Assembly: GCA_017849455.1 (NCBI GenBank)
Contig: JAFIGX010000003.1
Location: 597,228 to 661,227, forward strand
Length of the DNA stretch: 64,000 bases
From: Pseudobacter sp.
Lineage (GTDB): Bacteria; Bacteroidota; Bacteroidia; Chitinophagales; Chitinophagaceae
Reading direction: 5' to 3'
Below, in pieces: positions 1 to 9,709 of the stretch. The notes under the pieces were generated by a model. That model had not been told where the DNA came from. It saw only the letters and a list, made by a program, of their open reading frames with translations, and did no database searches. The position numbers and the translations under genes were made by a program. Numbering within the stretch: the stretch's first letter is position 1; every line of letters starts with the position of its first letter.

Positions 1-477
1 AAAGTAGACTCCATCACGGTTGAATATAAGGAGGAGAAGGCCAACCAGAAAGAAGGGTATTACGCCAAGTTCTATGCGGTTGATCTCCCGGGAGGAATGG
101 ACTATTACTGGATCCGTACTTATGTAAACGGCGTTCGGAACCAGAATGTAGCGGAGATGGTAAGTGTGGATGGTTCATACTATGAAAATGTTTCGGATGG
201 TTTGAACTTCATCGTTCCTATCCGGGAGGGCATTACTTCCAATGATAAGCCTTATAAGAAAGGCGATGTGGTTAGAGTGCTGATCCGCTCCACCAGCAAA
301 CCAACGTATGATTTTGTACGCCTGCTCTCCGATCAATTGCAGAATGGCGGCCTCTTTGCCAAAGTGTTGGCGAACGTACCGGCCAACCTGGTGAACAAAC
401 AGGCGGGCAGCAAGAATAAGATCTATGGATGGTTTGGAACAGTGGGAGAATCCGACCTGTCGAAAACGATGGAATAA
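1..477 (+). CDS. DUF4249 family protein, C-terminal part (5' end outside window)
   Basis: The reading frame is open from the first base of the window and stops with TAA at 475-477, so only about the last 158 residues are present. The visible part has the alternating beta-strand character of DUF4249 proteins (YYAKFYAVDLPGG, then MDYYWIRTY) and ends with the GWFGTVGE-type tail common in that family. DUF4249 proteins are exported lipoproteins of Bacteroidota that usually sit beside TonB-dependent receptors; their role is not known. A TonB receptor lies close by, but on the opposite strand and convergent. The family call rests on the C-terminal pattern only. Confidence 0.7.
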   Translation, partial: KVDSITVEYKEEKANQKEGYYAKFYAVDLPGGMDYYWIRTYVNGVRNQNVAEMVSVDGSYYENVSDGLNFIVPIREGITSNDKPYKKGDVVRVLIRSTSKPTYDFVRLLSDQLQNGGLFAKVLANVPANLVNKQAGSKNKIYGWFGTVGESDLSKTME

Positions 478-599
478 CAGACTATACGGAGAGCCCGGAC
501 GCCTGGTTCATTCCGGCTGGTGTGATGCGGTGGCCAGTGAAAAGACCAGCCGGAGTGAAAGGGCAAGGGCCCGTAAGAAGGACCACAAACCCGGCAGCA

Positions 600-1163
600 A
601 TGAAAATCAAGTTCAGACGGATCAATTATGAAAGGTTCTGCAGGAAGATCATGCCTGTAGCGGTGCGCTGGCACCGGCAGCAATGGGCCGACCAGGTAAC
701 GAGCAATTATTATGGACGCTATGGCCTGCAGAAAGGGAAGAAGAAAGACCTTTATTATCTCGAGATCAACAAGATCGTTTATATGGTCGATTCGGTAGAG
801 ACCCTGATCAACCTCGATCATGACCTATATATGAAGCGCATGACCAACACCGGTACCCAGGTAGATACGGATACCGGCCCCGGCATCAACTATTGCAGTT
901 TCTGCGCGCATAAGGACGGATGCCCCTTTCTCTCGTTCGCGTACCAGGTAAGGAAAAAAGCCTGCCTTTTCATTCCTGTTTTTCACCTGGCCCCAACGGG
1001 CAAAATGGAGCTGGATAACCTGAAACGGGCAGAAAGCAGGCTGATCACGGATGTAGTGATGAGCAGCATCTATACCGAGAGAGCGCATGAAGGTCCCGCA
1101 TTTGAACCATGCATGCCCATTGCAGTGTACAAGCATACCTTTACTTTCTCACAATTGCAATAG
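600..1163 (+). CDS. Unknown protein with a Cys cluster
   Basis: I do not recognise this protein. From the ATG at 600 it has 187 residues; the same frame stays open upstream with further ATGs at 525 and 429, so the start is uncertain. I chose 600 because it avoids overlap with the DUF4249 gene and begins a basic, natural-looking N-terminus (MKIKFRRINYERF). Codon choice resembles the neighbouring genes. It contains a Cys-rich stretch around residue 103 (NYCSFCAHKDGCPF) that could bind a metal, and two more Cys towards the end. No signal peptide or membrane segment is evident. It follows the DUF4249 gene on the same strand and ends 3 bases before the convergent TonB receptor gene. Confidence 0.5.
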   Translation: MKIKFRRINYERFCRKIMPVAVRWHRQQWADQVTSNYYGRYGLQKGKKKDLYYLEINKIVYMVDSVETLINLDHDLYMKRMTNTGTQVDTDTGPGINYCSFCAHKDGCPFLSFAYQVRKKACLFIPVFHLAPTGKMELDNLKRAESRLITDVVMSSIYTERAHEGPAFEPCMPIAVYKHTFTFSQLQ

Positions 1164-1166
1164 TGG

Positions 1167-3617
1167 TTATCGTACACGGCCCTGTTCTGTTTCTGCGCTG
1201 GTAGACCGGTTGCGCTGGCTGCCCGATGATTTTCCAAAAGAGTAACTGAAAGTAAATCGTACCTGCCGGCTATCGCCCATATTGTGATAGCTTCCCCGCC
1301 CGTTTTGCAGGTTGTTGATGATCCCTTTATTGACACGGCTGTAGAACACATCCTGTAGTGTCAATTTCAGGGCGCCTTTATTCTGCAGTACCTTTTTCTG
1401 CACGCTGATATTCACATGCCAGAATTCTCCCAACACGAACTGCCGGATGGCCCGCTTACCAACATACAGGCTGAACAACTCTGCGCTCCATTCATGATTC
1501 AATTGGAATTGATTGGTAATGTCCACTACGCCAAAGAATGCGCTGGTATCGAGGAAGCTGGTATAGAGTTGTCCTTTGGAGGCCCTGCGTTGGTATTCCC
1601 CATAAAGGATGCTGGTCCACCATTTGGCGGGATGCAATGTTGCATCAAGGGAAATTCCCATCTCCACTGTTTTGCCGATATTGTTCGGGCGGCTGACAAA
1701 AGTAGTGCCCTGCAATTCGATGGTTTCACCGATCTGGTCTTTCCTGTAATTATAAAATAGAGTGGTAGTGAGAAATCCTTTGAATGTATGGGCCAGTGAA
1801 AAATTGTGAGAGAACATGGGTTGCAGGAAAGGGTTGCCTACATAATTGGTGAATTTGTCGAGCGGTGCCAGGAATGGGTTCAGGTCCTTGAAATAAGGCC
1901 GGTCGATCCGTTTTCCATAAGAGAGTACAAGTTGGTGGCGGTTGGAAGTATCGGGTTTATAAGAAAAATAGATGGTTGGAAAAAGGCTGGTATAGTTCCT
2001 GGTAAAAACAGAATCGGGCTTGGCGCTATTGCCCAGTTGATGGCCTTTTGAAAGGGTGTTCTCCACACGCAGGCCGAGCTGGAGGCCGAAACGCCGGAGA
2101 TCTTTTTTATAATTGAGATAGGCTGCATTGATATGTTCATCGTAGAGAAAATGGTTGGTCTTGTCGAGGTCCGGGACGGGTTGTGCATCGAGCAGGTTGT
2201 AGTAATTGGCAATATTATCCGTTTTGATGAAACTTGTTTTTATACCTGCTTCGAGCCTGGCTTTGCCGGGCAGCGGATGGGTATAGTCGGCTTTGAATGA
2301 ATAGATGCGGATATTGGAAGGCAATGATCCGGTGAGGGTGTCCCTGGTCTTGGGTATGCCATTGGACTGGAAGCTGGCATTGCGGAATATTTGATCGTTG
2401 TTGAGTGAATAGCCAACGATATCTGCATCCATGCTTAGTTCTCTTCCGCTGCTATCATACTGGTGGCGATAATTGAAATTGATGCTGGCATTCCTGAATT
2501 GTTCACGCTGGTAATTGTCGGCCGTGATCACGGAATCGAGCGACTGATGGCTATCGAGCAGGTTGCTGGTATTATAGATCGGGGTGATGCTATTGGTACG
2601 TATGCCATTTAGCACGATGCCCAGGGTCGTTTTTTTATCGAGGCTATAATCCACGCCCAGTTTGGCATTCAGCGGCCTGTTATAGCGCCTGAGGAATGAG
2701 TGCTGGTTGAAATAAGACCTGGTGGAGCCATCGGGGTTCATGTAAATCCTTTCAATATCGAGATCGTTAAAGCCGCGGCCTTCATTCAAGCCTGTATTGG
2801 CAAAGAAATTCCACTTGCCCCGTCCGTAATTCAGGCTGAGGCTATTGAAAGTATTCCAATATACACCCTGTGCATAGGTGCTATTGATGCTTCCGTTGAA
2901 TCCTTTCTTCTTTATTTTTTTGGTTTTGATATTGATCACACCGGCATTGCCTGCGGCATCATACCTGGCAGGGGGATTGGTCATGATCTCGATTTTATCG
3001 AGCTGGTCGGAGGGAAGAGAGCGCAGGTAACCGGCGAGATCGGCGCCGGAGAGATAGGTTGGCTTATCATCTACCAGGATAAGAACGCCGGTTTTGCTTT
3101 TGAGGCTGATATTTCCTTCATTGTCTACCTGTACGCCGGGCGATCTTGCGAGCACATCGAGCGCTGTGGAGCCGGCATTCCCGATAAAAGCGTCTACATT
3201 CACGATGGTGCGGTCTGTCTGTCTTTCGATCAATGGCTTCTTCCCTGTTATCGTCACTGCCTCTAATGCGGAAGCCTCTTTGTTTTGAAGACGTATAATG
3301 GGTAGCGTTAGTAAATGGGACGAATGGGTGATGACAAGCGGTTGGCTGCTGAATTTGGCAAACCCGATAGCTGTAATGGTGAGGTAAAAGGTATCGGGTT
3401 GAAGCTTTTCAAATTCGAAGCGCCCTTCATGGTCGGAGAGCGTTGTTTTTATGGGGACCGAATCTTTCAGCCGCAGAAGGGAAACAGTTGCGCCGGTGAT
3501 GGGTTTTGTACCGGGATCCGTAACGATGCCGTTGATGGCGCCGGTCGATTGGGCGAAGATGGATTGGTTATTGAAGGTAAGGCAAAAGATGGCCAGTAAT
3601 GAAATGATCGATTTCAT
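1167..3617 (-). CDS. TonB-dependent outer-membrane receptor
   Basis: This 816-residue protein should be an outer-membrane beta-barrel that imports an unknown ligand using TonB energy. It has a signal peptide (about residues 1-22, ending in FAQ). A carboxypeptidase-regulatory-like beta-sandwich follows (about 26-112; GAINGIVTDPGTKPITGATV, with a DHEGRFEFEKL strand). Next is a plug domain (about 118-235; LDVLARSPGVQVDNEGNISL, then DQLDKIEIMTNPPARYDAAGNAG) and a long barrel with the R-Y-rich strands of the OMP_b-brl_3 type. There is no SusD-like partner beside it, so the substrate cannot be guessed. The C-terminus ends in a basic, non-aromatic tail instead of the usual terminal aromatic residue. 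Confidence 0.9.
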   Translation of the reverse strand: MKSIISLLAIFCLTFNNQSIFAQSTGAINGIVTDPGTKPITGATVSLLRLKDSVPIKTTLSDHEGRFEFEKLQPDTFYLTITAIGFAKFSSQPLVITHSSHLLTLPIIRLQNKEASALEAVTITGKKPLIERQTDRTIVNVDAFIGNAGSTALDVLARSPGVQVDNEGNISLKSKTGVLILVDDKPTYLSGADLAGYLRSLPSDQLDKIEIMTNPPARYDAAGNAGVINIKTKKIKKKGFNGSINSTYAQGVYWNTFNSLSLNYGRGKWNFFANTGLNEGRGFNDLDIERIYMNPDGSTRSYFNQHSFLRRYNRPLNAKLGVDYSLDKKTTLGIVLNGIRTNSITPIYNTSNLLDSHQSLDSVITADNYQREQFRNASINFNYRHQYDSSGRELSMDADIVGYSLNNDQIFRNASFQSNGIPKTRDTLTGSLPSNIRIYSFKADYTHPLPGKARLEAGIKTSFIKTDNIANYYNLLDAQPVPDLDKTNHFLYDEHINAAYLNYKKDLRRFGLQLGLRVENTLSKGHQLGNSAKPDSVFTRNYTSLFPTIYFSYKPDTSNRHQLVLSYGKRIDRPYFKDLNPFLAPLDKFTNYVGNPFLQPMFSHNFSLAHTFKGFLTTTLFYNYRKDQIGETIELQGTTFVSRPNNIGKTVEMGISLDATLHPAKWWTSILYGEYQRRASKGQLYTSFLDTSAFFGVVDITNQFQLNHEWSAELFSLYVGKRAIRQFVLGEFWHVNISVQKKVLQNKGALKLTLQDVFYSRVNKGIINNLQNGRGSYHNMGDSRQVRFTFSYSFGKSSGSQRNRSTSAETEQGRVR

Positions 3618-3765
3618 AATTAGTAAAGAGTTTGGTCAATAGAACAGGGAAGAGTTCCGGCGAAGAAGGGACCCAGAAAATACAACTCGCTATTGATTTA
3701 ATAGGATCCCCTCATCCGCGCGGAATTAGTTTGGATGTAAACAGTAATGGACTATATAGTGTCGA

Positions 3766-5796
3766 TTATTTTACTTTTCGGGTACCCTCGAACGATATCT
3801 TTCCTTCGGGCAGATATTTATCTTTCAGTTTCCGACGTAAAGATTCAGGTTGTTGAATGCCGTTCACGATCAGCTTCGTGTCATCCAGTTGGATCGAAAG
3901 GGCTACCTGGTCATCTTTCAACACTTTTTCTTCGATGAGCGTACTGACTAGGCGGTTGAGCGTATTATTCCGGTTGGTGGTCTTTAGCTCCACGTTGGAA
4001 AGTTGATAGAGGGGAGCTTTTAAATTATAGTCCTTCCAGAATAATGACTGGTTTGTATTGAGCTGTGAATTATTTTTATTGGTTTGTATCCTGTTCTGGT
4101 GGTGGCTGGTCTGCTCTGCATCGAGCGCAGCCAGTTTCGAGCGTTGGGTTGCGAGGTCTTTCTGCAATCTTCTTACTTCCGATTGGATCTGTTTTCTTTC
4201 ATCGGCCCTGGAAAGATCTGCCTTGAATGCCTCCTGATCGTTTTGATCGATAGAGCGGTCTTCTTCTCGTTTCCGGGCATCTTGCTGCGCCACTCTTTTG
4301 TCTGCTTCCACTTTTTCCACTGCTTCCTGGACTACCGACGTGATGATATTGTTGTATTGATCTGGTTGATCATTGGGGAGTTGCTTGCCCTGGAAATAGA
4401 TCCAGGTGACCCTGCCATTTTCCTGAACTACTTCATAGCCTCTTGCGAAATACCTTTTTGTATTACCATTTACGAGCACCCCTACATTCGTATGTATAAC
4501 TGTATTGGTTTGAGTGTCTATACCTGTCGGCTTCACAGTGGGCGCCACGACCGGGGAAACTGATACGGAAGGATTTACCTCTCTTATGGGGTGGCTGGTA
4601 GTATCGGTGTCGTTCCTTTTCACAGGATGTGTTGCCGTATGGCTTTTCGGATGGTTTTTAACAGGAATAGTATCTGTGTTGGCCGGTAATACGTTGTTCT
4701 GTTCAATATTGATAACAGGGTTTGAGTTTTTTGGTGGTTTGGGTTTTACGGATTGAGCATAGACAAGCGTGAGCATTGCCGTTAGCACGAAGCAGGTGAT
4801 CAGGAAAGCCCGCTCCATACCGGTAAGCGATGGGTTGTTATTGTGGAGGATGCGTTTCACCCTGTTCAGTAATTGGTTCTTTTTGCCGGGGAACGTCATA
4901 GCATAGGATGATGGGCGGGTATTGTATTCCTGGAAAGAGACCAGTGCTTCCACGAATTTCGATTTGCTTTTGGTAATGCTGATGGCGAGATCGTCACAGC
5001 AATTCTCTCTTTCCTCTTTGATGAGGGAAGAGATCCAGAGGATAGCGGGGTTGAAGAAGAAGATGGCCTCAGCAAAGCTTTGCAGCAGATTAATGAAATA
5101 ATCTTTTCGTTTGATATGCGCAAGCTCATGCAGCAGGATGGCTTCTACCTGGTCTGGAGGCAATTGCGCCAGCATGCCCAGCGGCATAAGGATAACAGGC
5201 TTCAGAAAGCCTACTGCCGCCGGCACTTTCACGATGGCCGATTCCATCAGGCGCACCGGCTGTCGCAGCGATAATTGTGTGGCCAGTTGAGAAAGCCGGG
5301 CTGTCCATTCACCAGAAGGGGGGTAAATATTATAATGTTTGATCCGCTGGATATGGCCGAGGCCCGAAATGATCTTTACCAGCCTGGCGCTGAAAAAGAT
5401 GAACCAGGTAGCGACGATGAGGGCTGCATGTTGGTTGAAGTATTGAATGAAAGCATCAGCCAGCGAAGGAGGAGGATCAGCAACAGGAGATACAAGCTCA
5501 ACAGGTAGCGTTGCTGTTCCGGTGTGAACTGAAGGTGCAGCGTTTATAACGGTATAGGATATGCGTGAATGGTGCTCCCATTCTTTGATGAAAGTATAGC
5601 CGGCAACGAGGAAGAATGCGAGGAACAGGGTAGAGAAAAGCTTATAGCGTTTGCCGGGCCCTGACTTTTTGGTGAGCAGAACGATGATACCAGCGATGAT
5701 GGCCAGTACTAATCCCTGCCAGAGGGAGTGGACCAGTGTCCAGCAGAGGGCCCTGATCAGTCCGGAGTTCAGCAATTGGTTGAATAGTTGCGGCAT
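3766..5796 (-). CDS. BlaR1-like M56 family membrane metallopeptidase
   Basis: This 676-residue protein is of the BlaR1/MecR1 (M56) type, an integral membrane zinc peptidase that inactivates its partner repressor when a signal is sensed. Four hydrophobic segments are visible (near residues 15-40, 52-68, 125-145 and 330-350). The zinc motif HELAH lies at residues 223-227, and a downstream EERENCCDDLA segment supplies the further Glu expected in this family. The region after the last membrane segment is a long Thr/Asn/Gln/Lys-rich stretch, not a penicillin-binding sensor domain. The signal is therefore probably not a beta-lactam. The start codon follows the stop of the BlaI-like gene by 10 bases, so the two form an operon. 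Confidence 0.88.
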   Translation of the reverse strand: MPQLFNQLLNSGLIRALCWTLVHSLWQGLVLAIIAGIIVLLTKKSGPGKRYKLFSTLFLAFFLVAGYTFIKEWEHHSRISYTVINAAPSVHTGTATLPVELVSPVADPPPSLADAFIQYFNQHAALIVATWFIFFSARLVKIISGLGHIQRIKHYNIYPPSGEWTARLSQLATQLSLRQPVRLMESAIVKVPAAVGFLKPVILMPLGMLAQLPPDQVEAILLHELAHIKRKDYFINLLQSFAEAIFFFNPAILWISSLIKEERENCCDDLAISITKSKSKFVEALVSFQEYNTRPSSYAMTFPGKKNQLLNRVKRILHNNNPSLTGMERAFLITCFVLTAMLTLVYAQSVKPKPPKNSNPVINIEQNNVLPANTDTIPVKNHPKSHTATHPVKRNDTDTTSHPIREVNPSVSVSPVVAPTVKPTGIDTQTNTVIHTNVGVLVNGNTKRYFARGYEVVQENGRVTWIYFQGKQLPNDQPDQYNNIITSVVQEAVEKVEADKRVAQQDARKREEDRSIDQNDQEAFKADLSRADERKQIQSEVRRLQKDLATQRSKLAALDAEQTSHHQNRIQTNKNNSQLNTNQSLFWKDYNLKAPLYQLSNVELKTTNRNNTLNRLVSTLIEEKVLKDDQVALSIQLDDTKLIVNGIQQPESLRRKLKDKYLPEGKISFEGTRKVK

Positions 5797-5806
5797 ACGG
5801 GTAATT

Positions 5807-6205
5807 TTATTCTTTGTCCAGGTTGTTCAGCATCTTCCGGATAGCGTCCAGTTCCTTTTTGGAAGGTTTGTGATGACCGAGCAATTGCATCATGAGGCTG
5901 CTGGCAGAGCCGTTGTACATGGAATCCACGAGGCGGTTGACCAGCAGGGTTTTGATGGGTTGTTCATCAACAGCAGGGCTATAGACATGTTTCATCTGGC
6001 TTTCATCGCGGTGGAGGAGCCCTTTCTCGGTCATCAATTGCATGGTCTTGAGGGTGGATGTGTACTGAACGGCCCTTTTTTGTTCGTTGAGGGTATCGTT
6101 GACGAACCGGACGGTGGAAGGGCCGTGCTTCCAAAGGACCTGGAGAATTTCCAGCTCCGATTTGGTGGGCTCTGCGGGATGGTTATCCTGGGAAGAGTGT
6201 TTCAT
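5807..6205 (-). CDS. BlaI/MecI/CopY family transcriptional repressor
   Basis: A 132-residue winged-helix repressor of the BlaI family. The N-terminal DNA-binding part contains PTKSELEILQVLWKHGPSTV and the recognition-helix region VQYTSTLKTMQLMTEKGLL. The C-terminal half is the helical dimerisation part in which proteolysis by the M56 partner occurs in this family. It is the first gene of a two-gene operon with the BlaR1-like peptidase. A dyad (GTACGA-N6-TCGTAC) lies about 10 bases upstream of the start codon and overlaps a TACCTTTA box, consistent with autoregulation. Confidence 0.9.
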   Translation of the reverse strand: MKHSSQDNHPAEPTKSELEILQVLWKHGPSTVRFVNDTLNEQKRAVQYTSTLKTMQLMTEKGLLHRDESQMKHVYSPAVDEQPIKTLLVNRLVDSMYNGSASSLMMQLLGHHKPSKKELDAIRKMLNNLDKE

Positions 6206-6232
6206 GTACTAAAGGTACGAATTAAATCGTAC
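6206..6232. promoter_or_regulatory. Probable operator and promoter of the blaI-blaR1 pair
   Basis: GTACGA (6215-6220) and TCGTAC (6227-6232) form a perfect 6-bp dyad with a 6-base spacer. The right side also contains the 10-bp palindrome ATCGTACGAT (6225-6234), and a third GTAC lies at 6206-6209. On the minus strand TACCTTTA (6217 to 6210) is one base off the Bacteroidota -7 consensus TAnnTTTG and is immediately upstream of the ATG at 6205. Repressor binding here would block that promoter. The site was assigned by position and symmetry. Confidence 0.55.
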
Positions 6233-6388
6233 GATCCAAATATTAGGGAATATTTTTTGAAAGATTTTGGAAAAGGAGGATTAGCTGGGAGAATTACTGA
6301 AATACTACTAAAGTGGTATTTTTTGAATCGACGATAAAGGTTCTCTTTGGTAATTCACCTCCTTATTTCTGTATACCTAAACCCCCGT

Positions 6389-9300
6389 ATGAAAAATTTT
6401 TACCCATTCTTCTGCCTGCTTTTTTGCATCTCGATCTCTTTTTCGGCCAATTGTCAACGCACAGAAGTCAACAATGCTGAATTGCCAAAAGTGATTCCTC
6501 CCCCTCCCGAAGTTTTTGGCATAGCCCGGTATGGTGATTTTAATGTCAACCTGTTTAAAGGAGAACCAGACATAAATATTCCTCTATTTACTTTCAAGAG
6601 CGCTACTCTATCAGTGCCGATCAGTCTCACATACAATTCAGGAGGCATCAAGGTAAATGATCCTGCTTCCAGCATGGGACTGGGATGGACTTTGAACGCC
6701 GGTGGTGTGATTACCAGGGTCGTAAAGGGCCAGCCCGATTTTAAGAAGAAAAGAAAATTACCCGTTGATATAAGAGATTTTGCCCCTAATAGTTTGAAGG
6801 TCGACGGCAGACTTGCGGATACCATTATCAGTCAGCAATTCGACACGGAGCCTGATATATTCTATTATAGTTTTCTTGGCAGGGGTGGAAAATTTGTTTT
6901 CAATACCGATTCGCAGGCTGTAGTGTCGCCTTTCCAGATGCTGAAATTCTCGAACAATGGGATTGATAATATAATAGACGAGAACGGCATAAAATACACA
7001 TTTGGACATGGGGAACTGTCGTATGTGGAAGAAGATTGCTCGATAGGTATGATCAATCCCAGAGATTTTACAGGGCTCTATCCTTCTGCCTGGTATATAA
7101 GCCAGATCATAGACCCGGGTATCGATACTATTTCATTCGAGTACGAGAGATTCTATTATCGCTATGAGGAAGGAAATTACCAGACAGAATATATTTTCTG
7201 GTTTGCACAATCCGGCTGTACTGTTCCCAACCTGAACCGGAACTGCACGAGTATCAGAACAGTGCATGGTCAAAGGATCAAAAAGATCAGATCAAGGCGG
7301 AACAATACTTATGTGGAGTTCATTTATGACTCCCAGCAGAGAGAGGATTTTTATGTGATGGATACTGAGATGACGTATACGCAGAACGCACTTGCAAAGA
7401 TCAATGTATATAACAATGCGGGACTGATTTATGATATAGACTTTACCTACGGATACTTCAGAAGTCCAGGGTATGATCCGGGATCAAGCGCCAGGGAAAA
7501 AGCATTGGCAAGCAGGTTGAAGCTGCTGTCTGTTACCGAACGGGGTAAACCACCATACAGATTCTATTATAATGAAATTACCAGTCTACCGGAGCGGTTA
7601 TCCTACAGGCAGGACCATTATGGCTATTACAATGCCAAAGGAAATTTTACCACATTGATCCCAAAGTCGGACCTGTTAGTTTATCAGGGGGCAGACCGTT
7701 CCGTGGATTCCGTTGCTGCCAAAGCCAATATCCTTCAAACGATCATATATCCTACTGGTGGGTCTACAAAATTCGATTATGAATCTAACGTCGTTAAAAC
7801 AAAACAAACAAAATATACTACAATAACCAGGATAAAGAATCTCACGCTTTCCAGCCCGCGTACGTTCAAGGTCGATTCTTTCATTGTGAAGGACAGTAAT
7901 CATATTTTTAATATGAATTTTACTGTATCCTATTCGGTTGGAGACCGGGGGCAGGTCTATTTAAATGGCCCGGATGACAGGGACCGTGGAGTATTCAGCG
8001 CATCCGGGTCGGGGACAAATATTCCCCTCTCCAATCTGGCCCCCGGTAAATACTACATGGAAATTGAGAATATATGGGATGGCGGAAGCGGAAATGTTAC
8101 ATTCAGGGTGCAATATGTTGAAGGCAGGATCGACACGATCGGCTATTTCAATGAGTTGAGAGGGGGCTTGCGTATACGGAAGATACTGAACTATACGGAT
8201 TCCCTTACTACGTTCGCAAATGGGAAAAGATATGAATACAATTTCCCCAATACAACCGATAGCTCTTCCCTGTATGATTTACGTAGATTGAAGTACGAAA
8301 GCAATTTCAGAAAAAAGTCTCAAACTTATGATGGTAGTGGCGACTACACACTTTGTTTTTATAAAGTTCTTTCATCGAACCCAGTTCCATATTTAAATAA
8401 TGATTATGAGAATTTCTACGGCTACCAGTATGTAACTGTGTATAATGATACCCTTGGCAAGCTGGGAAAAACCCAATACAAATTTTCCGTACAGTTAAAG
8501 GATATGGACTTCGATTCTGCCGGGTTCCGGAATAACAGGTTTGTGGATTGGGGAAGAGGTAACATTTTAGAAAAGAAAGATTATTCTTTTGATGCCGGTA
8601 CGAATAACTTTTCATTAGTTAGGACTGAAATAAACCGGTATAAAGCATACTATGATGCGAATGATTTTTGGGCGCCCTACTTAGGTATCAAGTATCCGAA
8701 TAAGCATGAAGTATTTGTTCCAGCCATATCGATGCGCGAGTTCCCTCCAGGAGGATTGACCGCTGTTCCAAATTATGATCCGTCGTATCCGTATTTACCC
8801 CCATTCGATTATCCGCGATACGAAGTGGAAAACTATTTTGTATCATCGGCCTGGTTTCACAAATGGCGTGATACCGTTACCACCTACGGTCAGTTCGGCA
8901 ATGGATCACAGACCCAGATAACCGACTATTTTTATGAGAACCCCAATCAAGTGGCGCTGACCCGTACGGAATCGTTGGATAGCAGAGGACTTTTAATGAA
9001 GATAACCTATAAATATCCACATGATCTTGCAGGTTCAGGGGCTGTTTACGATTCAATGGTGGCCAGGAATAAGATTGCGCCGGTGGTTGAGAAACGGGAA
9101 TTTCAAGCCGGCACTTTGTTGTCACAGGTAAAAACGAATTTCGGTTTGTTATATGCCAATACGATCATCAATCCAACGCTCGTTCAGACAGCGCAATATA
9201 ATAATCCACTGGTTACCCAATTATCCTACGACCTCTATGATAACAAGGGAAATATTCTTCAGTACACATCCAAATCCGGAGTGCCTAACTCGTATGTCTG

Positions 9301-9664
9301 GGGTTATAACCAGACCTATCCAGTAGCAAAGATCATTGGAGCCAGTTATAGTGATGTTTTGCTGGCATTAGGGCAGACAGATCAGCAATTGAGCTATCTG
9401 CAGAACCTGAATGATAATGCGTTGCTAACCGAGCTTGACAAGCTTCGGAACAATTTAAAAACTATAAGACCCTTCGCGCAGGTGGCAACCTATACATTTA
9501 TTCCATTAGTTGGTATGTCGAGCGAAAGAGACGCCAATAATAACGCTACCTATTATGAATTCGATTCATCGAACCGGTTGAAGCGGATAAAAGATAAGGA
9601 CGGGAACATCATCAAAGAATTCGATTATCGCGATAATTCATCGGGAGGCAGTCAGCTACCGTAA
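6389..9664 (+). CDS. Exported YD/Rhs-repeat protein (first of two)
   Basis: A 1091-residue exported protein. An ATG 42 bases further upstream is in frame, but the ATG at 6389 begins a clean signal peptide (MKNFYPFFCLLFCISISFSA), so I use it. The mature N-terminus has the motif FKGEPDINIPLF followed by PISLTYNSGGIKV and GLGWTLNAGG, typical of the N-terminal sandwich domain of Bacteroidota Rhs-like proteins. The middle is beta-rich with Tyr-rich strands. The C-terminus carries YD-type repeats (YYEFDSSNRLKRIKDKDGN). It lacks the Rhs core and a toxin tip, and is followed after 45 bases by the Rhs gene that has both. The two are probably co-transcribed and may assemble together at the cell surface. 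Confidence 0.85.
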   Translation: MKNFYPFFCLLFCISISFSANCQRTEVNNAELPKVIPPPPEVFGIARYGDFNVNLFKGEPDINIPLFTFKSATLSVPISLTYNSGGIKVNDPASSMGLGWTLNAGGVITRVVKGQPDFKKKRKLPVDIRDFAPNSLKVDGRLADTIISQQFDTEPDIFYYSFLGRGGKFVFNTDSQAVVSPFQMLKFSNNGIDNIIDENGIKYTFGHGELSYVEEDCSIGMINPRDFTGLYPSAWYISQIIDPGIDTISFEYERFYYRYEEGNYQTEYIFWFAQSGCTVPNLNRNCTSIRTVHGQRIKKIRSRRNNTYVEFIYDSQQREDFYVMDTEMTYTQNALAKINVYNNAGLIYDIDFTYGYFRSPGYDPGSSAREKALASRLKLLSVTERGKPPYRFYYNEITSLPERLSYRQDHYGYYNAKGNFTTLIPKSDLLVYQGADRSVDSVAAKANILQTIIYPTGGSTKFDYESNVVKTKQTKYTTITRIKNLTLSSPRTFKVDSFIVKDSNHIFNMNFTVSYSVGDRGQVYLNGPDDRDRGVFSASGSGTNIPLSNLAPGKYYMEIENIWDGGSGNVTFRVQYVEGRIDTIGYFNELRGGLRIRKILNYTDSLTTFANGKRYEYNFPNTTDSSSLYDLRRLKYESNFRKKSQTYDGSGDYTLCFYKVLSSNPVPYLNNDYENFYGYQYVTVYNDTLGKLGKTQYKFSVQLKDMDFDSAGFRNNRFVDWGRGNILEKKDYSFDAGTNNFSLVRTEINRYKAYYDANDFWAPYLGIKYPNKHEVFVPAISMREFPPGGLTAVPNYDPSYPYLPPFDYPRYEVENYFVSSAWFHKWRDTVTTYGQFGNGSQTQITDYFYENPNQVALTRTESLDSRGLLMKITYKYPHDLAGSGAVYDSMVARNKIAPVVEKREFQAGTLLSQVKTNFGLLYANTIINPTLVQTAQYNNPLVTQLSYDLYDNKGNILQYTSKSGVPNSYVWGYNQTYPVAKIIGASYSDVLLALGQTDQQLSYLQNLNDNALLTELDKLRNNLKTIRPFAQVATYTFIPLVGMSSERDANNNATYYEFDSSNRLKRIKDKDGNIIKEFDYRDNSSGGSQLP

Positions 9665-9709
9665 GACAATTTCATCGCCCGTCAAAATTCAATTAATGAT
9701 TTTAAACCC

